This document shows, one piece after another, positions 11,609 through 21,119 of a stretch of DNA of 64,000 nucleotides. Where the stretch lies: the NCBI GenBank assembly GCA_001692895.1, contig KV748188.1, forward strand, positions 1,550,001 through 1,614,000, written 5' to 3'. The notes beneath the pieces are model-generated. The model was not told the origin of the DNA, made no database searches, and saw only the letters and a list, made by a program, of their open reading frames with translations. The stretch's first letter is position 1, and every line of letters starts with the position of its first letter. The position numbers were made by a program, and so were the translations under genes. The stretch comes from Cenococcum geophilum 1.58. Its lineage: Eukaryota > Ascomycota > Dothideomycetes > Gloniales > Gloniaceae.

Positions 11609-12554
11609 TTATTTCTCCGGCTCCTCGCTCTCGCCTGTCATCGCGAGCCTCTTCGCCGTCACACGCTCCTGCCTCCTCTCCCGCGCTGCCTTGGTCCTCG
11701 CACGCCTGGAGTCCATCTCCTCCTTCAGGGCCCTCTCGCGTTGCTTCTCGGCCTTGGCCTTATGGATCTGTTGGATTGTTAATATTAGTAAAATGAAAGG
11801 AGGTGTCGTGATGTCATGAAGATAGACATACGTGTTCAACGAGGGCACGCTTGTGCTTGAAGGTGTTACCCTTACTGAGATGGTAAAGCTCATGGTAAAG
11901 GTGCTTGTCGATCTTGCCAGCGGCACGGTACTTGACAAGAAGACGTCTGAGAACTCGGAGACGGCGCATCCACATGACTTGGCTGTATCCAACGGCATCA
12001 GCATATTAGCCCATTAAATGGATTTGGTAAGTTCCGAGAAATAGCAACCGCTACCTTAGGTTTTGTGATGATATCCGTTTGCGTAGAGAATAAGAGTCCG
12101 GCCTACCTGGGCATACGAGCATCCTTTGTACCCTTCCTTTTACCAAAACCACGATGTCTGCCAATTCGCCTCGCCTCGGTCAGGGAACGGGCACGAGCAC
12201 GGGAGTGCATCGTGACAGGTTTGCGGATGATGAGGCCATCGGCAACGAGTTTGCGGATAGTCTGGCGGGAGTTGGCGTTTGAGATTTCGCCGACTTCGTT
12301 CGGGTCCAGCCAGATTTTGCGCTTTCCGCAGCCGACAACAGACGCCGCGAGGCGTTTCTGTGTACGGAGATTGACCCTATGTGAGATAGGGTGTCAGCAT
12401 TTGCTATGTGGTGATGGATGAGAGCGTGGTCGAGTGAGGAGTCATTGCGCGCTCAGCCGTCGTGAAAGCGCTTCAACGAGCGGAGAGACAGGCCGAGGGT
12501 AATGATGGAATATGTAGAGAGGCCGATTGGTACAGCGTGTCGTTTTCCTTACAT
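11609..12554 (-). CDS. RPL19: 60S ribosomal protein eL19
   Basis: Four exons (12554-12553, 12376-12107, 11982-11832, 11767-11609) give 193 residues. The first exon holds only the A and T of the start codon: the GTAAGG donor follows directly, and the 176 bp first intron ends in ATAG before GGTCAATCTC, which completes ATG-GTC-AAT. The protein has the eL19 signature blocks [30 protein letters not shown] and [13 protein letters not shown], and the long basic C-terminal helix. It is a structural protein of the large ribosomal subunit that reaches across to the small subunit. The intron in the start codon was preferred because no other ATG can be spliced in frame to VNLRTQK. Confidence 0.93.
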
Positions 12555-13538
12555 TTTGAATTTTTAGCCGCGTTGGTGTCTGACGAGAGGAAACTGGGGA
12601 CGTTGTAATCCAGATGCAATTTGTGCGAGGCCTCGCTAACGCTTCTGTGGGAGAGCACCGGCATTTACCGACGTGTCTTATCTAATCAACAGTCAAGGAT
12701 ATTTAAGCTATATCGTATTCCACTCTTTTGATCATATTCACCTGTCTTTCTGCGTATGGTCTCTCTTAGATATATTAAAAGCGCTACAACAGGCTCCAAG
12801 GTATCCGTGAGATAAGCGACTTGGAATTTTTTTACCGCTTTCAAGCTACACAGCCGGCAGAATACGTTGTGAAATATCTGCTCAACATACCCTCGAGCGA
12901 ACGACTCCCAGGCCGCTCACAGGCCTCGAATTCGACAAGAGATTATTTGTTGTCTATAGCATGCAGATGCGGGGTCTTATTAATATATCAAGGATGGCTG
13001 ACATACAGATCTATGAACAAAAGGGGACTTGTCATACCGTAGTCGTGTGTAAGGTGTGGATTGCCAGTCATCTGTCCACTTGTCCACAAATGGTGCTGCG
13101 GACTTACATATGTGGGATTGTGGGCTGGAGTCGGTACAAAAAGACAGCCATTTCAGGAAAATTCGGAGACGTTCGAAATAAAAGGGCTGTTCATGAGTCG
13201 ATCGTGGATTGGATGGGCTTCATCGCCAGAGTATTCCGAAAAGCCGGTTGTGGTCAGGCATGGAAGCTTTTCCTTATCTTCAAACTGACATTATAATCTC
13301 CATACAGTTTTTCTAAATGCAAGATCTTGAATAAGATCTTGAATATCTGGTTTGAGATTTTAGACTTTTAGCTAATCAGGGACACGGCTAGTGGACTTGT
13401 ACATCGGTATCAGAAGCGGGGTACAAGAACATGAGGGTTTACGATTGATAGCTACGGTATGGCTTACTGGCTTGTAAGGTAGATAGATTTTATTACATTT
13501 TTGCAGCGTAATCTCCTAAGACTCTAGATCACAAGGCT
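12555..13538. other. Upstream region of eL19; otherwise empty
   Basis: The first few hundred bases should hold the ribosomal-protein promoter. The rest up to 13538 shows only short open stretches without recognisable domains. Nothing else was seen. Confidence 0.35.
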
Positions 13539-16500
13539 TCACTGTAGCTTAAGGTCTTCTTCATTGAGTACTCCATATAGCTGCTCAATCTCTTGCCCTA
13601 CAAACGTAATATCCTGCGCTAGCTGACCGGTGACGAGCGCTGAAAATAGTTTGATTAGTACTAAAGTATGGTGGGGAAGGACGCGGAGTACCTACCATAT
13701 GCATACAAAAGCTCGTAGTCCTCATTGGTAGCAATGTCTCCTCCCGGATCAGTCTTTCGAAAATCGAAAATTTTAGCCAACAGCCGATCACGAGCGTTCT
13801 CAATATTGGGTAAGACATCATTCAATGGATATGCCATTTTCATGGAAGATGCAAGAACTGCTCACGGTTAACATGGTTCTTTTTATGTGTGAAACGTGGA
13901 AAAAAATCATTAAAAGCCACCCACCTGAAAGCAAATGACTAATCCGCCAACTTAGCTGCATCCACTCATGCCTTGTGTACTTCAAAATCTCCTTCTCACC
14001 TTCACTCGCTTTCAGATCTTTTAATATGACCACATTCATAGCGTGAAAGCTGTCGAGCATCCGTCCAGTCGCTTCCAAAATCCGCTTGAAAGATTTGTCT
14101 GGAAATGGACCCCGCAACTCGAATTCGGACGTTGCAGCACTTCTGAGAGTCTCCAGATGCATTAGGAAGCGTTGCAACTCGAGTTCCACACGCTGATCCA
14201 TGTACGAAACGGGCGGATCTGTGTCTTCGAGTAGTGTAGCTAGCGGCCCCCGTTTCCATATCAAGCCCATCCGTAACCATAAGATGCAGATACCGTCTCT
14301 CATCTTGCGCCTTGCCGATATCGGCCAAATGATGCGGGTGACAACAATGCCCCAGATACACCCTGCCATGACAGCTACGACGCGGTGGAGCACGATCTCC
14401 CAGATTTCAGGTGAGATGCCTCCCTCGTCATCATCATCGTCACTATCTTTGACAGAGAGCGAGTAAGCATAAAGTGCCGAGAGGTTGTATGTTAGGAGAA
14501 TAAACCGGCCCATTGGTCCTTTGCCTTTGCCAACAATGATGTAGAAACAGCCGAGGGAGACTACCCAGCCAAAGAAGCAGAGGACAAAAGGGTTGTCGTT
14601 AGATATGATCCAGGCAATGACGGCGCACAGAGCCCCAATGCAAGTGCCTAAAAACCGCTGGTAGCCGGTGGTGTTGGATGCACCGATAGTCATCGAACAG
14701 ACCAACATGTAAGATAATAAGCCCCATTCACCTCGCCAGTGGCTGTAGAGCGGCCTAGTAGCTGGAATGAATGACCAAACTGCATATGCTACAGCGCCTG
14801 CGCCAACCTTAAAGGCATATTTGGTATCATCTCTGCGGAAAAATCTTAAGGCGCGCCATAACCTGTATGTGTAAGGTTGACTATTTAGTGGCTTCCCAGG
14901 ATCACCAATTGAGTTGACTCGGCGCATTAGTCTAGGAATCTCATGAGATAGGCCTCGCTCGGCGCTCTCTTCGATCAAGCTGGATTGTTCTGAATGGGGT
15001 AAGCTAAAGAAAATTCAGGAGGATTGATTACCCGCCTACCAGAACCGTCTCTCTTGTTCCATTTCCCCCATCTACGCCAGAACAATAGCCACTTCCAAGT
15101 CCGTTTCCTTGGACTCCTATTAACGTCTCCCTTGAGTTCTTCTAGTATGTCTAGATAAGTAATCATGTCTTCCGCAAAGTCCTGGAGAGAAGAACTAAAA
15201 TAACCACAGCTAGCAGCCACTTCCTCGAAGTCCGCGGCTACTTCTAGAGAACCTGTTTTGGCTGGAAGCTTGTTTTTGTACACGAACCCGAGAGCTTCCT
15301 TCCTCGCAGTGGCAAACATGTCATTCGCTTCGAGAAGGCTACTCCTAAAATGGCTATTGACTATGATAAGATAATCAGGCCCAGGTCCAAATGGTAGCTC
15401 GTCCAGTACTTCTCTAAGGGTATACGCGAGAGATTTCTATATGAATTAGCTTGAACTTAGTATATACATGCTCAACTCGCTTACCATAGGAGGTCCTAGG
15501 TGTGCAATAAAAATTGAGAACATATCAGCAGCCGTCAGAGAAGATTGTATTCCGCTTGGTATGTTCCAGGACGCCCCAGCTTTCGTGCCCCGTTCGTCTC
15601 CAGATCCACTTGAATCTTTAGGCAGCTCATCAATGGAGGCCAGGATACTGGTTCTCCGTTCTGTATGGCTAAGGCTGGGTGATACCATAGGAGATGCGAA
15701 GAAATCCGAGAAGCTGGAAGAGTTTGTCAACGGCGCATTCTCCTCACCTCCAGACTTGGACATGAGAGTGAACTGTGTTTCAGCTGAGCTGCGTAATCCG
15801 CCTATGTTTTGTGTCAACCGTTCCATACATTTAACAAGCCTTGACTCGATCCTGTATTCTTCTTCGGTACCCAAAAAGTAATGTTCGTATTTTGCCTCTC
15901 CCAAATTCTTAATCAGTGATCTAAAGACGGATTTATACTGGAGCGATGCGGCAACAAACGCTGGATGCTTTAGTTCTTTCTCGGAGCCAGATAAGAAGCT
16001 TCTTGTAATAATTGTGAGCATCTCCCCTAAAGAATCCGTAGCTTTCCGCAGATCATCTCGGAGTTCCTTTCTTGCGGATATCGGTTTAACCAATAAACTC
16101 ACTGCGGTTGATGCTACGATGCCCATAATAACCATCCTCAACACCTGAGAAACCTTGTCGTATGAGAATGTGGCGGCCTGTACGGCTCCTTCTCTGGTCA
16201 GGACTGTGATTAGGGCCAGAGAAGCTAACGAGCAGGCCACATTGACGAGAGGGTTTCCGAGCCTTTGTTTCAACCATCCCACAAGCGCCAACCCACCACC
16301 ACAGAATATTACGAGGACCAACGCATGGCCTAGCACAAGTAGATCGTGATTACCAAAAAAGACTGAGACTGCCATGCTGGTAAACGAAAAGAAAGCAGCA
16401 TAGATGAAGGCCATGAGTGCCAACACAGTTGCTTCTGCCATGCTTCCAGCAGATCGCGCCGGGTGAAAGTACACCGTTATTGTAGCCACCGTGTGTTTTC

Positions 16501-16914
16501 CGTCATTCTTCCCCAGCAGCGCAGCGATCGGGTCCACGAAGGTTGCCAGGCTGCCTAGAACGTATGCTAGTGAGCATTTCAGTATGCCCTGTCCTGTCTT
16601 GGAGGTCATGAACGAGTATAACTGTACACCGGCATTTTCGATCCGCTGGAAGAGGTTTTCGATGCGTTCGTCGTAGGGAGGAGAGGATCGCCAGTGAAGA
16701 AGAGGCGACTGCTCGTTTGGAGCTCCATCCGAGTCTCTTGTAGGCCTTCTCAATGTGAAGCTCTTTTTGACGCGCTCTCCAGTTCTTGGTAATATGAGAG
16801 TCGCTTCTCTTAGCTACAGATGTGAGCAGTAGAATGGGAGGATTGAAGCTAGTTTGGGCTTACCCTGGGTCGTAAGAATCGGCGAGCCGTCGGGCTCTGA
16901 GAAGATTCACTCAT
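13539..16914 (-). CDS. BRE4-like multi-pass membrane protein (aromatic acid exporter/FUSC-type)
   Basis: Six exons (16914-16864, 16813-15485, 15436-15040, 14989-13925, 13857-13696, 13639-13539) give 1,034 residues. The tiny first exon supplies MSESSQSPTARRFLRPR. Two hydrophobic blocks are seen: one in the N-terminal half (from ILKCSLAYVLGSLATFVDP to ALITVLTREG) and one in the C-terminal half (from VGAGAVAYAVWSFIPATRP to HRVVAVMAGCIWGIVV). Each is followed by a soluble helical part with a basic motif (KPISARKELRDDL and WPISARRKMRDG). This duplicated layout fits the fungal family of yeast Bre4 (brefeldin A sensitivity), related to aromatic acid exporters and FUSC proteins. Transport across the plasma or Golgi membrane is inferred from the family. 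The 50 bp intron at 14990-15039 has an alternative donor a few bases away. Confidence 0.88.
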
Positions 16915-17199
16915 CTTCTAGCTCTTGCAGCAAGGAGAAGGGAGTGTCTACCCTTGTTCAGCATCGTGTCTACTTGAAATAAGCTTCAAGAGGTGCGGCG
17001 TTCCAACCACACGATTGGATGCTAAAGATGATCAGCCCTACATGATCTACCGCATTGACCACCGTTCTGTGTTTCCAATCTGCGGCCGCCATCTCCGCCA
17101 TCTTGCATTGTGCGTTGGACTTCAGTGTTGCTATTATGGTATTTTCGAATGGTTGGGTCTTCTCTCAGAATTCACGATGAGAATTGCCAATAAAAACCG
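16915..17199. other. Upstream region of the BRE4-like gene
   Basis: Likely promoter of the minus-strand gene. No coding or repeat structure was recognised before the inverted-repeat element that begins near 17200. Confidence 0.35.
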
Positions 17200-18125
17200 G
17201 GTAGCGGTAGAGGGACACCCCCAATTGATATGCGGACACTCACCCTTGATTGAGTTTAGTTTCTCCCTAACCAAGTTAAAATATCACGTGAATTTGAGTT
17301 GTTTGCATTTGTATTGCAAAGCGACGTCGCGCGCCTATACCCAAAAAATTACCTCGCATTTGATCCTCTACTTCTTCGGGATCCTGCAGTTGTTGAACGC
17401 CGTCGCGGCCGCCCGGTAGGCTCTACAAATAGCAATTCGCGTTGACAGCTCTATTCGCCGAGAGCCATTAGTATTTGAGCAAAATACTGCGCGCGGTCGT
17501 GGGCGTGGGCATGGGAGCGGCTGTGCCCGCGGAGGCAGTTCTTAGGTGTCAAGCAGAGGTGGCAGCACCTAAATTAGTTTGCGCGGCGCCTCATAAGTTA
17601 TCTCTTAATCCAATTAATCGACTTGGGAGTAGGTAGGTGGTGCTATCCCTTGACACGTTGGCGTCCTCGTCTGGGCGCCAAGCCTAGGAACAACGTGCCT
17701 GTAAATAGCTAGTTATTTTCAACAATTCGATACCGCACAATGCCACATACACTTTCAAATGATATTGAATCGCTTTAGCTGGGTGTAGTCTCTGGCAAGG
17801 GCAGCCAATTCGGAGCCTCTGATTGGCTAAGCCCTTATCGATAGCTGAGGACGTAAATTAACGTGTCAAGGGATAGGTAGGGGAATGGTGGTGGGAGTTA
17901 AGATACTACTGCGGGTGCCCTGCTAGATGTCGGCGGTATATTTAATAGGCTTTTAAAGGCCTGGGAGCTTTGTCCTTTCACGAGGACTTCGCTGAGGATT
18001 CCTTTGGCGTATTCCAACTTTGATTTGAACTTTACTAGTTGTACTGTACAACTCAAATCCACGTGATATTCGAACTTGATCAGGAAGGAACTAAACTCAA
18101 TCAGGAGGGAGTGTGTTGATTATTT
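17200..18125. mobile_element. Decayed inverted-repeat DNA element, same family as 42109-42833
   Basis: The left part reads ACACCCCCAATTGATATGCG, then CTTGATTGAGTTTAGTTTC and AATATCACGTGAATTTGAG. The right part repeats this in reverse complement around 18040-18115 (CTCAAATCCACGTGATATTC and CTCAATCAGGAGGGAG). The middle shares GCAGAGGTGGCAGCACC and the CCAATTAATCGACTT block with the 725 bp element at 42109. No open reading frame or transposase is present. The ends are blurred and no target duplication was found, so the borders are approximate. A second element is inserted inside it. Confidence 0.55.
17646..17873. mobile_element. 228 bp MITE nested in the older element, TA flanks
   Basis: The ends are the perfect inverted repeat TCCCTTGACACGTT / AACGTGTCAAGGGA, and both sides are flanked by TA, as expected for Tc1/mariner-type insertion. 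The 228 bases inside have no coding capacity. Removing it brings together sequence of the surrounding decayed element, so it is a later insertion. Confidence 0.65.
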
Positions 18126-18609
18126 ACATACAAATTTGGGTAAGCGCACGGGCGTTCGGCATTTTCAATTTCCGGCCACGACTTAACGCACCAGCCCTTG
18201 GCCTATTAAAGATAAAGTAGCGCACAGACGTTTAGTAGAACTTTAACGGGCCTAAATTTTTATCCTGTCTAATCTTTAGTTGCGAGCTAATTTTTAAACA
18301 TTTTATAAGTTTTATTTTTTTCCAACTATTCAAAATAGCCTCTTTGGTGTAGTTGGTTATCACGTGGGTGAGTGGCCAGCAATCCTTAGTGGCCCCGATA
18401 TTAATAATGTTAGGTCTCATATGTAATATGATTTGGTCATCCAAAGTAATCCCAAGCTCGCCAGTGCAAATCTGGCAAGGGGCAGAAACTTCTTTTTGCG
18501 ATCTCATTCTTTTTTCCATATCTGATATCAGGTTCGCTGCTGCAGGCCGTGCGTATAACAACCAGGACGGCCATAATTTAACCTCACAGATAGAGAGAAT
18601 AGCAGACAA
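18126..18609. other. Flank of the element and leader of the interrupted gene
   Basis: AT-rich sequence without a recognisable gene. It separates the inverted-repeat element from the interrupted reading frame that starts at 18610. Confidence 0.3.
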
Positions 18610-20049
18610 ATGGACGAAATATCTCGAGAAAAGGAGGAATACTTTGTAGACGGTGTTCTGTGGAGCGACAATACTTCGTCTGACACGAAAACCGTTTTCA
18701 ACAGAATCACCTGTGGATCCGAACTAGACCTTGCACAAGCTTGCAGCCCAATTTCAATCGAATGCAGGGAACGTTTCCGACAACGATTACGACGCATAAT
18801 CTATCGCCTAAGCGATCTTGTCAAGGCGAATCCATTTTCGAAGGAAGCCGAGTCCATGAATGCACCGCTTTCAACGAATTTTTGGATTGTACTCAGCATG
18901 CTCGAAGTTAATAAAGTTTTTAATATTCTTTTATCATACTTCCCTAAGCAAGTCCAAGCAGCTTTAGGAAAGCCAGAGATTATAATCGATAGCCTACTAG
19001 CACTTCCCCGCCAATCAGATAACAACCTAGGCGGCTAGATTATATACATCGACATTATTACAGAGAGTATTATACTTAATAATAGTAAAGAGATAAGAGT
19101 AGGCCCTCAAACTTATGGACTGGGTCTATACGTCGGTTCTGCCACAGGCTAGGGAGGTAGAATTTAAAGGTGGTTAGAATATAATTGATATGTCCTCAAC
19201 AACCTTTCTAAAGACAATTATTCGAGAAAGGGCTATTATTACTGGTTTTGTACAAGACCTGCTCGCATAATAAACCTTTAAGCTGTTGCTATTGGATTCT
19301 GCCCTCTTAACTCTACATTCTAGCCAATCCTTACTAAAGGTATTATTATAGTCCTACTTAGTACTCTTAGTAATAAGGGTTAAAGAAAGCAGTTTACCCC
19401 GAAGGCAATATTTAATTAGTACGAAGAATATCGCAAAGCTATACCCAATGTGGGAAGATTCCCAGATATTAAACCTTTAAATCACTTATGGCCATTACAA
19501 CAAGGATTTTATAGACGCATTCCAAGGCCAACAAGCTATCCTTATTATGGCTTAATCCCGTTAAGAAAGGTAATCTAGCTAAGAATAGAGGCAAAATATG
19601 TCTGCCTAAGTTGTTGGGAGCAAAGTTCTAAAGGACAAAAGAAACGGTAAATAGCCAGAAATTCGGGACAAGTAAAATATGGAAGGCCAGCTTGCGACTG
19701 GAAATTTGGGCCGTATATTAATCTGGTTAAGAAAGAGCGTCTAGGGATAGCTCTAAAAAGCGGTATTAGTAATAGATGGCTCTACCAGCCGTGCTTTGGG
19801 ATGGCAATAAGGACTGCAGAAGCCCATAGAGTAGTATATGTTTAAGCAAATCGAGGGCCAACAGTAAAGGAGGCGGGTATCTTTTATTGTCAGAATCCAA
19901 AGTGTAAAAGACCGTTGGGGCGGAATAAAAAGAAGAACGAAAGACCGGCAGAAAGACCCCGGCCTGGAATTAGTGATTGCTGGCTCTGTATCAACTGTTT
20001 CCGCAAGAGACGCCGTGGTACTCTTAGTGTGCCAGCTCTCTCTACATAG
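18610..20049 (+). pseudogene. Stop-riddled gene: GIY-YIG-like segment and zinc-binding C-terminus
   Basis: One frame runs 480 codons from ATG 18610 to TAG 20047-20049 with no frameshift, but holds eleven internal stops: TAG at 19036, 19150, 19321, 19417 and 19576; TAA at 19165, 19279, 19381, 19648 and 19843; TGA at 19186. All can come from CAG, CAA or CGA by single C-to-T changes, the RIP signature. The first 142 codons are open and resemble nothing I know. After them comes LGLYVGSATG followed by GGRI and RWLEY, which resembles the YIG half of GIY-YIG endonucleases, then KYVCLSC and a tail with FYCQNPKC and CWLCINCFRKRRR that could bind zinc. The nuclease label is tentative. The continuity of the frame and the stop pattern are directly visible. 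Confidence 0.6.
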
Positions 20050-20102
20050 AGTTTCTATAGTTGGTTTCAACTATGATGTACTCTTATAATCGTCATTGTT
20101 GG

Positions 20103-20999
20103 TTATTTACCCAGTAATTCCGTGTGCCAGCAACACAGGTGCTGGTTGTAAAGGGGGCCCGACTTGTTTTGGAATCGGCGTTCTAGATCGTGTATAGAGA
20201 GGACAGGCGATGATGTATGTGGTAAGCGGCGCCGTGGTAGAGTAGTCGCTGGTGCTGGCGGGGAGGCTCTAGAAGCAGGTAGTGTAGTTGTTGGTACTGG
20301 CGGTGTGGAGGCTAGAGATCGACGAGGCCTCGGTGGTGGTGATGGTGATGTTAGGCAAGGGCGAGACGCAACGGTGGGGTATGAGGGACGGACAGGAGAA
20401 ACCAGGCGAGGAGAGGAGGGCGGTGGCTGGGTAGGTGTACCGGTTGAGGTAGGAGGGGGAGGAGTGGCAGCAGCGTATTCTGATGATGGGCGTTCTTGGA
20501 GCGGGCTCATGGAGGGTGGTGGTGACAATACCTCTGGGGTTCGAGAACGAGGGTGGCTAGTCGATGTGTAGATGTCAGAAACATTGTTGATCATATCGAA
20601 TATCGTATCTGCTAAGAGGCAATCCTCCTCGTGAGCGCTGAGGAGCTCATCGTTGCTCCATTCTCCTAAAGTGGCCATCCGTTGTATGCTCATTGCTTTA
20701 TGACAGACATGACAAAAGCAAGTGTCTTCCCCAGATTTCGTGGAGTAGGAAAAGTCGCATATCGCTAGCTGCTGTGGAGGTAGATCTGTACATGCCCATG
20801 TTGACGGATAGTTTTCTAGACGTCTTGCGAGGTTTCGATACGATGCAGAGGTGTTAGACGGTGGTCGTGACGCGCATCGCGATCGTTGGGACGCGTCAGA
20901 ACGCGACGGTGAGTTGCTTCGGCTTGCTGCTGGTGATGACCTAGGCGATGATAGCGATGATGGCGATGCGAAACGGTTTAATGCTGCCGTTGCTGCCAT
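20103..20999 (-). CDS. Pro/Ser-rich protein with a BIR-like Cys/His motif
   Basis: An intact single exon of 298 residues in normal GC content between two RIP-damaged stretches. The N-terminal 60 residues are Ser/Arg-rich. Residues of about 58-130 contain RRLENYPSTWACTDLPPQQL, then CFCHVCHK, a Trp-x2-Asp and an H-x3-C (ending AHEEDC), which resembles a BIR zinc fold in order of residues but not in exact spacing (the last Cys is too close to the His). The remainder is a long Pro/Ser/Thr-rich tail with no fold. BIR proteins of fungi act in chromosome segregation, but this protein is too short for a Bir1 homologue. No function is claimed. Confidence 0.5.
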   Translation of the reverse strand: MAATAALNRFASPSSLSSPRSSPAASRSNSPSRSDASQRSRCASRPPSNTSASYRNLARRLENYPSTWACTDLPPQQLAICDFSYSTKSGEDTCFCHVCHKAMSIQRMATLGEWSNDELLSAHEEDCLLADTIFDMINNVSDIYTSTSHPRSRTPEVLSPPPSMSPLQERPSSEYAAATPPPPTSTGTPTQPPPSSPRLVSPVRPSYPTVASRPCLTSPSPPPRPRRSLASTPPVPTTTLPASRASPPAPATTLPRRRLPHTSSPVLSIHDLERRFQNKSGPLYNQHLCCWHTELLGK

Positions 21000-21012
21000 C
21001 CCTCACCGTTTG

Positions 21013-21042
21013 CAAGTACGTATGTATGTATGTATGTATGTA
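21013..21042. repeat. GTAT microsatellite
   Basis: About six GTAT units in a row lie just upstream of the start codon of the minus-strand gene at 20999, so in its leader or promoter. Confidence 0.75.
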
Positions 21043-21119
21043 TATTCTATTATCCCTTCGTGTGGCAAAATGCGATTTTTGATTGGGGCGTATTTAGCCG
21101 TCCTGCTTCAGCTAGCACA

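Noticed and set aside
16925-17419. 164-codon plus-strand frame
   Set aside because: It runs from the BRE4-like promoter into the inverted-repeat element, with no recognisable domain.
20164-20571. Gly/Arg/Val-rich plus-strand frame
   Set aside because: It lies opposite the Pro/Ser-rich part of the minus-strand gene at 20103-20999 and mirrors its composition.
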